The translations under genes were made by a program, and so were the position numbers. Below, piece by piece: positions 15,830 through 24,333 of a stretch of DNA of 64,000 nt. Numbering within the stretch: position 1 is the stretch's first letter; each line of letters opens with the position of its first letter. Source of the stretch: Herbidospora cretacea (GTDB taxonomy: Bacteria > Actinomycetota > Actinomycetes > Streptosporangiales > Streptosporangiaceae); contig NZ_BBXG01000020.1 in assembly GCF_001570605.1 (NCBI RefSeq), positions 62,001-126,000 of the forward strand. Reading direction: 5' to 3'. The notes beneath the pieces were generated by a model. That model was given only the letters and a program-made list of their open reading frames with translations. It was not told the DNA's origin and did not search any database.

Positions 15830-17416
15830 CTAACTGCGGGCAGTCCTGACCTGGGCGAGGAAGGTGGCGTAGCGGGTCTGTTCGTGGGTGATCGGCGCGA
15901 TGACCATCCGTTCGGCCACCTCGGAGATGTTCTGCTGGAGGACCCTGGCTGACCTGCGGGCCTTCCTGCGGCTGCCGATCCAGGCCAGGGCTCTGGTCAG
16001 GAGGGCCACCGCCACTCCGAGGACGGCCGCGCCCACCAGCAGCGTTGTCGGCCAGGGCACCTCTCCGGCGGTCGGGGTGTAGAGGCCCGGCAGCTGGAGG
16101 AAGCCGATCACGTACAGGACCACGAGCCAGGCCAGACCCGCCAGCAGGGTGACGAACAGCAGCCACTGGAGGGCGTTCACGGCCCGCCACCACAGCGGGC
16201 GGCGCTCCATGCCGAGGTCGCTGCCGGCCACGGCGTGGTCGAGGGCGTCGGCCAGGGCGTCGTGCCTCTCCCTGGCCGAGCGGCGGATCGCGGCGGCCCA
16301 CGGTTCCGGGACGCCGTCGGCGGCCTCCTGGCCGACCGCGCGGACGGCCGAGTCCATCTGGGAGACCTGGATCAGGTGGGCCTGCGGGATGGAGGTCCGG
16401 CCGGTGGTGGGGCGGGCCAGGTGGAGGCGGCGGAGCGGGTCGGGGCGGAAGCGGCGGAGCCAGCGGGTGACCGGCCAGCCCATCGCGGCGACCGCGCGGT
16501 GCCGGTGGGCCTTGGCCACGGCCCTGACCACCAGGGGGACGCCGGCCGCCTCGGCCAGGGCCTCGTCGAGGGCCTCGTGGTCGGGGGTGCGCAGGTCGGA
16601 GGCGGGCAGGCCGCCGGAGGCGGCGATCAGGTGGTCGGCCGCTCCGGCGGTGTCGGCCTCCAGTCTGGACGACCACGCCTGTCTGCGGCCGACCAGTTCG
16701 GCCAGCAGGTCCTTCAGTTCCGGCAGGCCCTGGCCGGTCACCGTCGACACGGGCAGGATCGGCACGTCCCGCAGGCCGTCGGCGGCCAGGAGGCGGCGCA
16801 GGTCGTCCAGGCATCTGCGGACCGCCTTCTCCGGCAGGCGGTCGACCTGGTTGAGCACGACCATGGTCACGTCGGCGTGCCGGGCCAGCGGGCGCAGGTA
16901 GCGCTCGTGGATGGCGGCGTCGGCGTACTTCTGGGGGTCCATGACCCACACGAGCTGGTCGACGACGGCGACCAGGCGGTCGACCTCCAGCCGGTGCGAC
17001 AGCTCGATGCTGTCGTGGTCGGGCAGGTCGAGCAGGATCAGGCCGTGCAGGTCGTCGGAGTCGACGACGTGCCTGGTGGGGACGTCGAGCCAGTCGAGCA
17101 GCGGGCCCGAGCCCTCCGGGGACCACAGCGCGCCCTGGGCCTTCGACGTGGTCGGGCGGGTGACGCCCACGGTGGCGACGGCCGTGCCGGTCAGGGCGTT
17201 GAACAGCGACGACTTGCCGCTGCCGGTCGCGCCGGCCAGGGCGACCGCCGTGTGGTCGACCGAGAGGCCCGCCCGTGCGCCGGCCCGCGCGACCACCGCG
17301 TGGGCGCGTTCGACCGGTTCCCTGGCCACGCGGCCCTCGGCCAGGTCGGCGGCGGCGCCGAGGGCCTTGAGGCGGTCGTCCAGCGAGATGTGGGAGCGGC
17401 GGCGCAGCAGCTTCAC
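15830..17416 (-). CDS. Dynamin-like GTPase with two C-terminal membrane helices
   Basis: 528 aa. GTPase motifs in order: G1 GATGSGKSSL (about residues 63-72), a G2 Thr in VTRPTTSKAQ, G3 LLDLPDHDS, G4 VLNQVDRL. The middle is helical. Two membrane segments (WLLFVTLLAGLAWLVVLYVI; LLVGAAVLGVAVALLTRAL) lie near residues 415-480, followed by a short cytoplasmic tail. It overlaps the partner GTPase gene by 4 bp (ATGA), so the two are co-translated. Paired dynamin-like proteins of this form act at sporulation septa in Streptomyces (DynA/DynB); this pair is a likely counterpart, although I cannot confirm orthology without a search. Confidence 0.85.
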   Translation of the reverse strand: MKLLRRRSHISLDDRLKALGAAADLAEGRVAREPVERAHAVVARAGARAGLSVDHTAVALAGATGSGKSSLFNALTGTAVATVGVTRPTTSKAQGALWSPEGSGPLLDWLDVPTRHVVDSDDLHGLILLDLPDHDSIELSHRLEVDRLVAVVDQLVWVMDPQKYADAAIHERYLRPLARHADVTMVVLNQVDRLPEKAVRRCLDDLRRLLAADGLRDVPILPVSTVTGQGLPELKDLLAELVGRRQAWSSRLEADTAGAADHLIAASGGLPASDLRTPDHEALDEALAEAAGVPLVVRAVAKAHRHRAVAAMGWPVTRWLRRFRPDPLRRLHLARPTTGRTSIPQAHLIQVSQMDSAVRAVGQEAADGVPEPWAAAIRRSARERHDALADALDHAVAGSDLGMERRPLWWRAVNALQWLLFVTLLAGLAWLVVLYVIGFLQLPGLYTPTAGEVPWPTTLLVGAAVLGVAVALLTRALAWIGSRRKARRSARVLQQNISEVAERMVIAPITHEQTRYATFLAQVRTARS

Positions 17417-19131
17417 GCGGCACCGCCGGGGATGTCGCGTTTGCGCTGGTCGACGGCGGCGGCGGCGTCGCGCAGGGCGTGGGTGTCGGTGATCGCCATG
17501 CCTTCCAGGAGGGTGTGGAAGCGCTCGGCCTCCTCGTCGAACAGGTCCCTGACCCGCCGGCGGAGGTTGGCGCGGGCGTCGTCGGTGAGGCGGCGGACGG
17601 CCTGGTCGCCGAAGACCGCCTCCAGGAGCTTCTGGCTGAGGACGGTGGTGCCGCCCGCGACGCCGATCTCGACGCCGGTCAGGCCACCGGTGGAGGCGAA
17701 GACGGTCAGCATGATCAGCAGGCCCATGCCGTTGACGCCGAACGAGGCCGCCCTGGCCATGCTGCGCTTGTCGGCGCCCTCCTCGCGGACGAGGTCCAGC
17801 ACGTACCCCTGCCAGTCGCGGACCGCCTTGGCGGCCTTCTCCGACAGGTCCGGGGAGACCCGGCCGAGCTTGCCGGCGGTTTCGATCCCGGTACGTTCCA
17901 GCAGGTCACGACCCTGAGGAGTGGAGAGCCACGCGTCCACGGAGCGTTCGGCCGAACCGTCGGCGGTGGCCCGGATCAGCGACTCCACGCCGCTCTCCAG
18001 GGCCACCCTCAGCCGCTTGTCGGGGGCCGGACGGCCGGTGAAGGCGGCCACTATGTGGTCGCGCAGCCAGCCGACCCGGGTCTCCAGGGAGCGCATGAGG
18101 TCGCCGGTGCCGACGAAGTCCTGCCAGCGGGCCAGCACCTCACCGCGCAGCAGCGTGCCGTCGCGCATGGCCTCGTCGAAGTCGGCCATGCCGACGTCGT
18201 AGCCCTTGTCGACCAGGCCGCGCAGCTCGTTGACGCCGAGCACCTGCCGGTCGGCGGCCTCGGCCAGCGCCGGGACCCGGACCGAGAGGCTGTCGAGCGC
18301 GCCGCCCAGGGTCCGCCGGACCACGTCGGCGCGGGCCTCGTGGTCGGCGGACAGGCCGTCGAGCCACTTCTTGATCGGACGGACCGCGATCTCGGGCAGC
18401 CGGGCCCGTTCGCTGGGCAGCGGCAGTTCCGGGACCTCGAACAGCGGCGTGCCGCCCAGGCCGTTCTCCTTGAGCAGCCGCCGCAGGTCGGCCGCGACCG
18501 GCCCGCGGGCCTCCTCGGGAACACGCTGGAGGATCACCGCCATGGCGGTGCTGCGCTCGGCGGCGATCCGCAGGAAACCCCAGGGGACCTCGTCGGCGTA
18601 CCGGCTGGCGGTCGTCACGAACAGCCAGAGGTCGGCGGCGGCCAGGAGCTGGGCGGCCAGCTCCCGGTTCTCGGTGACCACCGAGTCGATGTCGGGGGCG
18701 TCGAGCAGGGCCAGGCCCGGCTGGACGAGCGGCGAGGTGACGATCTTGAGGGTGCCCGGCCGGCCGTCGCCGGTCGAGCGCGGCATGCCCGGCAGGACGC
18801 GGGCGGAGGTGAACCACTCGGCGTCCTCGGGGCCGGCCACCAGGGTCGGGGCCAGGGTGGTCGGGCGCAGCACGCCAGGGGCGGTGACGTCGTCCTGGAC
18901 GAGCGAGTTGACCAGGGTGGACTTGCCCGCGCCGGTCGAGCCGCCGACGACGGCCAGCAGCGGCGCGTCGATGGAGGCCAGGCGGGGGATGAGGTAGTCG
19001 TCGAGCTGGCCGGTCAGTTCTTTCTGGGCCTGGCGGTCGGCGTCGACGTTCCCGATGGCGAGCGGGAACAGGTCGCGGCCGAGTTGCGCACGCAGGCTCT
19101 GGAGTGCGGTCGCCAACCCGTCTTCGGACAT
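17413..19131 (-). CDS. Dynamin-like GTPase, first of a pair
   Basis: 572 aa. G1 GGSTGAGKSTLVNSL (about residues 62-76), G2 region RPTTLAPTLV, G3 LLDAPDID, and a degenerate G4 region. The protein is largely helical with a weak hydrophobic segment near residues 475-500 (GMGLLIMLTVFASTGGLTGV). It ends with a charged helix (LRRRVRDLFDEEAERFHTLLEGM). It is the first gene of a two-gene operon with the membrane-spanning GTPase. In bacterial dynamin pairs the two subunits usually form heteromers on the membrane, which fits the overlap and matched length here. Confidence 0.85.
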   Translation of the reverse strand: MSEDGLATALQSLRAQLGRDLFPLAIGNVDADRQAQKELTGQLDDYLIPRLASIDAPLLAVVGGSTGAGKSTLVNSLVQDDVTAPGVLRPTTLAPTLVAGPEDAEWFTSARVLPGMPRSTGDGRPGTLKIVTSPLVQPGLALLDAPDIDSVVTENRELAAQLLAAADLWLFVTTASRYADEVPWGFLRIAAERSTAMAVILQRVPEEARGPVAADLRRLLKENGLGGTPLFEVPELPLPSERARLPEIAVRPIKKWLDGLSADHEARADVVRRTLGGALDSLSVRVPALAEAADRQVLGVNELRGLVDKGYDVGMADFDEAMRDGTLLRGEVLARWQDFVGTGDLMRSLETRVGWLRDHIVAAFTGRPAPDKRLRVALESGVESLIRATADGSAERSVDAWLSTPQGRDLLERTGIETAGKLGRVSPDLSEKAAKAVRDWQGYVLDLVREEGADKRSMARAASFGVNGMGLLIMLTVFASTGGLTGVEIGVAGGTTVLSQKLLEAVFGDQAVRRLTDDARANLRRRVRDLFDEEAERFHTLLEGMAITDTHALRDAAAAVDQRKRDIPGGAA

Positions 19132-19195
19132 ACCGTCCGACTTCCCTCAAAAGAGCGTGCGCAACGTGGCGTGCGGGCCAACTCGGCGCAAAGGT

Positions 19196-19684
19196 CTAGG
19201 ACCGGGGCGGCGCCGAGGGCATGAGCGGCCTGCACTTCTCCAACGCCTTCTTGATCGCCGGGTCGTCGCGATCGACGTCGCGGAAAGTTTTCACCTCCGC
19301 GCCGTTGTCCTTCATGCAGGTACGGAAGGCGTTGAGGGCCGAATCGTCCGGCCTCCCCCGGCCGCCGCCGCAGGCCTGGAAGGCCTCCCGCGTCTTGTCG
19401 TCCATGGAGGGGAAGCCCGACGGCCGCACCCTGGGCTCGCCTGAAGGGCGGTCCGACGGCCGATCGCCGAGCTGGCCACCGTTGCGGTTGGCACCCCATC
19501 CGCCGCCACCCTCGGGCAAGGTGACGCCGTGTTCCTTGAGGCACTCGGCGAGGGCGGTGCGGTCGCCCGGCCGATCCGGCGACGAGGGCGCAGGGGTGGC
19601 GCCGGTCGCCTCGGCGTCGCCGCCGCAGGCGGTCAGGGACAGGAGCAGGGCCGCGGTCAGGGCGGCGAAGACGGTCTTCTGCAC
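19196..19684 (-). CDS. Secreted lipoprotein with Cys-rich K/R-xxG motifs, TCS-linked
   Basis: About 162 aa from the GTG at 19684. The signal peptide VQKTVFAALTAALLLSLTAC ends in lipobox LTAC. The mature part has two similar units, ALAECLKEHGVTLPEG and AFRTCMKDNGAEVKTF, separated by a Gly/Arg/Pro-rich linker, plus FQACGGGRG and KALEKCRPL; the four Cys probably form disulfides. I recognise this as a type of small actinobacterial lipoprotein often found beside two-component systems and ABC efflux genes, not as a named family. It is last in the operon that includes the sensor kinase just upstream (22 bp), so a role as sensor accessory is plausible. A longer start at 19726 is open but would spoil the signal peptide. 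Confidence 0.75.
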   Translation of the reverse strand: MQKTVFAALTAALLLSLTACGGDAEATGATPAPSSPDRPGDRTALAECLKEHGVTLPEGGGGWGANRNGGQLGDRPSDRPSGEPRVRPSGFPSMDDKTREAFQACGGGRGRPDDSALNAFRTCMKDNGAEVKTFRDVDRDDPAIKKALEKCRPLMPSAPPRS

Positions 19685-19706
19685 GCCACAATCGAAGGCT
19701 GCGGGC

Positions 19707-21194
19707 TTATGAACCCGTTGAGTCACTCCTGAGAGGTGCCTGGCAAGTCGGGCCCTCGTCCGATGCGCCGCTCGGGGAATCCGGCAGCTCCACTCGGAAG
19801 ATCGCGCCCTTGGGGCCGTTGGCCGCGCTGATCGTGCCGTCGTGGGCCTCGACCAGGGCCGCCGCGATCGACAGGCCCAGCCCCGCGCCGCCCTCCCGGC
19901 CGCCCCGGCTGCGGGAGGGGTCGTCGCGGTAGAAGCGTTCGAAGACCCGGTCGGGGTCGCGCAGGCCGGGGCCCTCGTCGGCGACCTCGATCACCACGCC
20001 CCGCTCCGAGGTGCCCACCGCGACGGTGAAGCCCGAGCCCTCCGGGGTGTGTTTGAGCACGTTGCCCACCAGGTTGCCGAGGACCTGCCGGAGCCGGGCC
20101 TCGTCGCCGATGATCATCAGGGGGTCCTCGGAGTCGTCGAGTCGTACGAGATCGATCTCGCGCTCCGGAGCCAGGAGACGCGCGTCGAGGACCTCCCCGG
20201 CGGCCAGGCTCAGCACGTCGACCGGTTCGAGTTCGAGCGGGCGCTGCCGGTCGAGGCGGGCCAGCAGGAGCAGGTCGTCGACCAAAACGCCCATGCGGGC
20301 GGCCTCGCCCTCGATGCGGCCCATCAGCTTCTCGGTGTCGGGGTCGGCCTCCTGGCGGTAGAGCTCGGCGAAGCCCCTGATCGAGGTCAGCGGGGTGCGC
20401 AGCTCGTGGGAGGCGTCGGCCACGAAGCGGCGCATCTTCTCCTCCGACCCGCGCGCCTCGGCCGCCGACCTTCTGGCCGCCTTCTCCGACTGCTCGCGGT
20501 CGCGGAAGGCCAGTTCGATCTGGTGCAGCATGCCGTTGATCGCGCCGCCGAGGCGGCCCATCTCGGTGCTGCGGGGCTGTTCGGGCACCCGCTGGGTGAG
20601 GTCGCCCTCGGCGATGGCGGCGGCGGTGTGCTCGATGTGACCGAGGGGGCGCAGGCTGCGGCGTACGAGCCAGTAGCAGGCGAGGCCGAGCGCGAGCAGC
20701 ACGGCCGCGCCGACCCCGGTCACGATGGCGGTCAGCCGGGCGACGGTTCGGTCGATGTCGCCCATGCTGACCGCCACCACGCGGCTGCGCCCATCGGGGG
20801 CGGGCACAGCCACCACCCGCCATTCGGGCCCCTTCCCGCCGACGGACTCGACGGTGAAGGGCCGCCCGGCGAGGTTCTGCACGGCGGTGTGGTCCAGTCC
20901 GACCAGGTGGGGCTGCTCGGCGGTGGTCGAGGTGGCGACCTGGCGGTCCACCCCGCCGTTCGCGTCGAGGAGCAGCACGTGGAACAGGCCAGGCAGGCGC
21001 GCGGCCGGCCTGACCCGTTCGGACGGGGAGAAGTCCCGCAGCGGCGGGCCCGCGGCGGTGAGCTGCTGGTCGATGCGGTCGACCAGGTAGCCGCGCAGCA
21101 GCCGGACCGCGAACACGCCGGTCAGGGTGATCGCCAGCGCGACCAGGACGAGCGTCCCGGCCACGAGCCGCGCCCAGAGGGGGACGCGCCTCAT
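19707..21194 (-). CDS. Sensor histidine kinase (HAMP-HisKA-HATPase)
   Basis: 495 aa. Membrane helix near residues 7-30, an extracytoplasmic sensor domain of about 120 residues, second helix near 150-170, HAMP domain, HisKA with SHELRTPLTSIRGFAELYR (phospho-His near residue 270), then HATPase N (VLGNLVGNVLKHT), G1 (VADEGPGL) and G2 (GGAGLGLSIA) boxes. The start overlaps the response regulator stop by 4 bp (ATGA). A paralogous kinase lies at 27827-29212. The signal is unknown; operon context points to a stimulus relieved by MacAB-type export. Confidence 0.92.
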   Translation of the reverse strand: MRRVPLWARLVAGTLVLVALAITLTGVFAVRLLRGYLVDRIDQQLTAAGPPLRDFSPSERVRPAARLPGLFHVLLLDANGGVDRQVATSTTAEQPHLVGLDHTAVQNLAGRPFTVESVGGKGPEWRVVAVPAPDGRSRVVAVSMGDIDRTVARLTAIVTGVGAAVLLALGLACYWLVRRSLRPLGHIEHTAAAIAEGDLTQRVPEQPRSTEMGRLGGAINGMLHQIELAFRDREQSEKAARRSAAEARGSEEKMRRFVADASHELRTPLTSIRGFAELYRQEADPDTEKLMGRIEGEAARMGVLVDDLLLLARLDRQRPLELEPVDVLSLAAGEVLDARLLAPEREIDLVRLDDSEDPLMIIGDEARLRQVLGNLVGNVLKHTPEGSGFTVAVGTSERGVVIEVADEGPGLRDPDRVFERFYRDDPSRSRGGREGGAGLGLSIAAALVEAHDGTISAANGPKGAIFRVELPDSPSGASDEGPTCQAPLRSDSTGS

Positions 21195-21877
21195 CGGCGG
21201 GGGGCGCGCAGCACGTAACCGACGCCGCGCAGCGTGTGGATCAGTTTGGGGTCGCGGGTGTCGACCTTCTTGCGCAGGTACGACACGTACGACTCCACGA
21301 CGTTCCGGTCGCCGCCGAAGTCGTAACGCCAGACGTGGTCGAGGATCTGCGCCTTCGACAGCACCCGGCCCTGGTTGACCATGAAGTAGTGGAGCAGCTT
21401 GAACTCCGTCGGCGACAGCCGGACCGGTCGGCCCGACCGCCAGACCTGGTGGGCGTCCTCGTCCATCTCCAGGTCGGCCACCCGCAGCCGCGCCGGGGCG
21501 GGATCGGCGGCCCCCGAGCGGCGCAGCACGGCCCTGATCCGGGCCAGCACCTCGTCGAGGGAGAACGGCTTGGTGACGTAGTCGTCGCCGAGGGCCAGGC
21601 CGGCGATCTTGTCGTCGTGTGACTGGCGGGCGGTCAGGAAGACGACCGGAACCCGCCGTCCGGCGGACCGGAGGCGGGCGGCGACGGCCAGGCCGTCCAT
21701 GTCGGGGAGCATGACGTCGAGGACCATCAGGTCGGGTCTGAAGCGTTCGGCCGCCGCGACCGCCTCCTCGCCGTCGGCCGCGGTGATCACCTCGAACCCG
21801 GCGTAGCGGAGACTGGTCGACAGCAGCTCCCTGATGTTCGGTTCGTCGTCGACGACCAGGAGCCTGGCCTCACTCAT
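21191..21877 (-). CDS. OmpR/PhoB-family response regulator
   Basis: 228 aa. Receiver: D10/D11, phosphoacceptor D54 (VLDVMLPD), Lys in YVTKPFS. The usual LGGDDY reads ALGDDY, one Gly shorter. Winged helix: LSPTEFKLLHYF, KAQILDHVWRYDF, VVESYVSYLRKKVD and final GVGYVLRAPRR. Overlaps the kinase gene (ATGA) and the upstream membrane-protein gene (ATGA). Very similar to the regulator at 29214-29912, including LRYAGF and the DNA-binding helix, so the two systems may share or have diverged in target sites. Confidence 0.92.
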   Translation of the reverse strand: MSEARLLVVDDEPNIRELLSTSLRYAGFEVITAADGEEAVAAAERFRPDLMVLDVMLPDMDGLAVAARLRSAGRRVPVVFLTARQSHDDKIAGLALGDDYVTKPFSLDEVLARIRAVLRRSGAADPAPARLRVADLEMDEDAHQVWRSGRPVRLSPTEFKLLHYFMVNQGRVLSKAQILDHVWRYDFGGDRNVVESYVSYLRKKVDTRDPKLIHTLRGVGYVLRAPRR

Positions 21878-22362
21878 TGGTTCGCTCGCATTCTGGGCAG
21901 GCCACCGCCCTCGGTCACGTTGGTGGCCGCCACATTTCCTTCGGCGTCCTTCGCGCCCTGCACGACGACCGTCGCGCCGGGCTTGAGGTCCGCCACCTTG
22001 CCCTCTTTGGAGATCCGCACTTCGGTCGCGTCATCTGTGGTGACGACCGTGGTGGTCCCGTCGGAGCCGGCGACGTAGATTCTGGCGCCGTCGACCAATT
22101 TGACGGTACCCACCGTCCCGGCCTGGCCGGACCCGGCCTGCGCCCCGCCGGCACCGCGGGTGAAGCTCGGGAACGCCGGCGCGGACGGCTCCCCGAACGC
22201 CTTCTGGGCCTGGATGCCGACCAGGATCCCGGCCACCAGGAGCACCCCGGCGGCCAGCGCCACCGTCAGCTTGGGCACTTTCACCCGGGAAGGCCGGGCG
22301 ATGAGCTCGCCGTGGAACGGCGAGGTCTCCAGCAGTTCGTCGGCGGACATGCGCCTGGGCAC
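21874..22362 (-). CDS. Membrane-anchored extracytoplasmic protein (DUF5666-like beta domain)
   Basis: 162 aa. A basic cytoplasmic stub of about 30 residues (RPSRVKVPK) leads into one helix (LTVALAAGVLLVAGILVGI). The exported part ends in a beta-rich domain, TVGTVKLVDGARIYVAG ... KVADLKPGATVVVQG ... NVAATNVTEG, which resembles DUF5666-type single OB-like folds. It lies between the MacB-type permease (10 bp) and the response regulator (ATGA overlap). A role in sensing or in coupling the transporter to the sensor is suggested only by the operon. GTG start at 22362. Confidence 0.7.
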   Translation of the reverse strand: MPRRMSADELLETSPFHGELIARPSRVKVPKLTVALAAGVLLVAGILVGIQAQKAFGEPSAPAFPSFTRGAGGAQAGSGQAGTVGTVKLVDGARIYVAGSDGTTTVVTTDDATEVRISKEGKVADLKPGATVVVQGAKDAEGNVAATNVTEGGGLPRMRANQ

Positions 22363-22372
22363 CGTGACTCCT

Positions 22373-23608
22373 TCACTCGAAGCGCAGGGCTTCGATTGGC
22401 CGCAGCTTGGCGGCGCGGTTGGCGGGATAGCTGCCGAAGAACAGCCCGATGGCCACCGAGACGCCCAGCGCCAGCACGACCGAGCCCGGCACCACGACCG
22501 GGGTGATGCCGGCGATCGTGAACTGCGCGCCCGCCACGGCGATGGCGACGCCCAGCAGCCCGCCGATCAGGCTCAGCAGGGTCGCCTCGACGAGGAACTG
22601 GCCGAGGATCGCGCCGCGCGGCGCGCCGATGGCCTTGCGGATGCCGATCTCCCTGGTCCGCTCGGTGACCGTGACCAGCATGATGTTGGTGATCCCGATC
22701 CCGCCGACCAGCAGGCTGATCGCCGCCACGGCCGCGAGCAGGACGGTGAACGTCGAGGTCGCGGCGCTGACGGTCTCCTGGAGGGTGGCCTGGTTGAGGA
22801 TCTGGTAGTCGGCCGCGACGGCGCCGCCGACGCCGTGCCGCTGGTCGAGCACCGAGGTGATCTCGGCCTGGGCGGCGTCCACCGCGTCGGCCGACTCGGC
22901 CTTCACGAGGATCTGGCTGAGCGGCCCGAACCCGGTGAGGCTCTGCTGCACCGAGGGCAGCGGCGCGATGGCGACGTCGTCGGCGTCCTGGAACCCGCTC
23001 GACGACCCGGCCTCCTTGAGCACCCCCACGACGGTGAACGGCACCCCGGTGATGGTGACCTGCCTGCCGACCGGGTCGACCGGGCCGAACAGGTTCTCCG
23101 CCACGGTCTGCCCGATGACGACGACCTTGCGGGCGGCCAGGACGTCGTCGTTGAAGAAGTAGGCGCCCTTGGCGACGGGCTTGTTGGAGGCCTCGAAGTA
23201 GCTCGGGTAGGTGCCCACGACCTGCTGGATCGCGTGGGAGGCCCCTTCGTACGACGCCGTCTGCGCATTCGCCGACACGACCGGCGACACCGAGGCCACC
23301 GAGGGCGCGGCGGCCCGGTCGGCGAGCGCCCTGGCGTCGTCCACGGTGAGCGGTCTGGCCTGGGTGCGCGGCCCGGTGGCCTCCTGGCCGCGGGAGAACC
23401 CGCCCGAGGTCGACGAGCTCACGGTCAGCGTGTTCGCGCCGAGCTGCGCGATGTTCTTCTGGATCGACTGCGAGGAGCCCTCGCCGACCGCGACCAGCAG
23501 GATCACCGCCGCGACGCCGATCAGGATGCCCAGCGTGGTCAGCGCGGAGCGCATCTTGTTGGCCGCCAGCCCCCGGACGGCGAACCGGACGATCTCGACG
23601 GCGCTCAC
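22373..23608 (-). CDS. MacB/FtsX-type ABC transporter permease
   Basis: 411 aa. N-terminal helix (MRSALTTLGILIGVAAVILLVAVGEG) followed by a large extracytoplasmic domain of about 220 residues, then three C-terminal helices (VLLAAVAAISLLVGGIGI; ATLLSLIGGLLGVAIAVA; GSVVLALGVSVAIGLFFG), the MacB_PCD plus FtsX layout, with the conserved TERTREIGIRKAIGA segment. It has no fused ATPase; the ATPase gene overlaps by 4 bp (GTGA). With the adaptor it should form a MacAB-like or mechanotransmission exporter. Bacteria with one membrane use such systems for peptide, antibiotic or lipoprotein-related export. Confidence 0.9.
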   Translation of the reverse strand: MSAVEIVRFAVRGLAANKMRSALTTLGILIGVAAVILLVAVGEGSSQSIQKNIAQLGANTLTVSSSTSGGFSRGQEATGPRTQARPLTVDDARALADRAAAPSVASVSPVVSANAQTASYEGASHAIQQVVGTYPSYFEASNKPVAKGAYFFNDDVLAARKVVVIGQTVAENLFGPVDPVGRQVTITGVPFTVVGVLKEAGSSSGFQDADDVAIAPLPSVQQSLTGFGPLSQILVKAESADAVDAAQAEITSVLDQRHGVGGAVAADYQILNQATLQETVSAATSTFTVLLAAVAAISLLVGGIGITNIMLVTVTERTREIGIRKAIGAPRGAILGQFLVEATLLSLIGGLLGVAIAVAGAQFTIAGITPVVVPGSVVLALGVSVAIGLFFGSYPANRAAKLRPIEALRFE

Positions 23609-24333
23609 GCGGTCACCTCCCCGAGCCGTGGCGGCAGCCCGTCGACGGGCGCGAGCCGGGTGTCCTCGACCACTTGGCCGTCCCGCAGCCGGATCACCCG
23701 CTTGGCGTGCTCGGCGACGTCGGGTTCGTGGGTGATGACGACGATCGTGCGGCCCGCCGCCGACAGCCGGTCGAAGATGCCCAGCACGTCGAGGGTGGAG
23801 GAGCTGTCGAGCGCGCCGGTCGGCTCGTCGGCGAGCAGCAGGGCCGGTGAGGTGACCAGGGCGCGGGCGATGGCGACCCGCTGCTGCTGGCCGCCGCTCA
23901 GCTCGTTGGGCTGGTGGTTCACCCGGTCGGCCAGGCCGACGAGGTCGAGCGCGGCCAGCGCCCGGCGGCGGCGTTCGGCCGGTCTGACCCCGCCGTAGGC
24001 GAGCGGCAGTTCGACGTTGGTCAGGGCGCTCATGCGCGGGATCAGGTTGAACGACTGGAAGACGAACCCGATCTTGCGGTTGCGGACCACGGCCTGCTGC
24101 CGGTCGTCCAGGCCGCCGACGTCGACGCCGTCGAGGTGGAACTCCCCGGCGGTGGGCACGTCGAGGCAGCCGATGATGTTCATCAGGGTCGACTTGCCGG
24201 AGCCGGAGGCCCCCATGACCGCCACGTAGTCGCCGGGCTCGACCTGGAGCGACACCCCGCGCAGGGCGTGCACCGCCGTCTCCCCCGCGCCGTAGACCTT
24301 CGTGGCGTCCCGTACGTCCAGAACCAGGGTCAC
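23605..24333 (-). CDS. MacB/LolD-type ABC transporter ATPase
   Basis: 242 aa. Walker A GASGSGKST (about residues 42-50), Q-loop VFQSFNLIPRMSA, signature LSGGQQQRVAIARAL, Walker B LLLADEPTGALD and switch His in VVITHEPDV. The LIPRMSA and ADEPTGALD segments are typical of MacB/LolD ATPases. The gene overlaps both neighbours by 4 bp (adaptor upstream, permease downstream), so the complex is made stoichiometrically from one message. Confidence 0.93.
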   Translation of the reverse strand: MTLVLDVRDATKVYGAGETAVHALRGVSLQVEPGDYVAVMGASGSGKSTLMNIIGCLDVPTAGEFHLDGVDVGGLDDRQQAVVRNRKIGFVFQSFNLIPRMSALTNVELPLAYGGVRPAERRRRALAALDLVGLADRVNHQPNELSGGQQQRVAIARALVTSPALLLADEPTGALDSSSTLDVLGIFDRLSAAGRTIVVITHEPDVAEHAKRVIRLRDGQVVEDTRLAPVDGLPPRLGEVTA

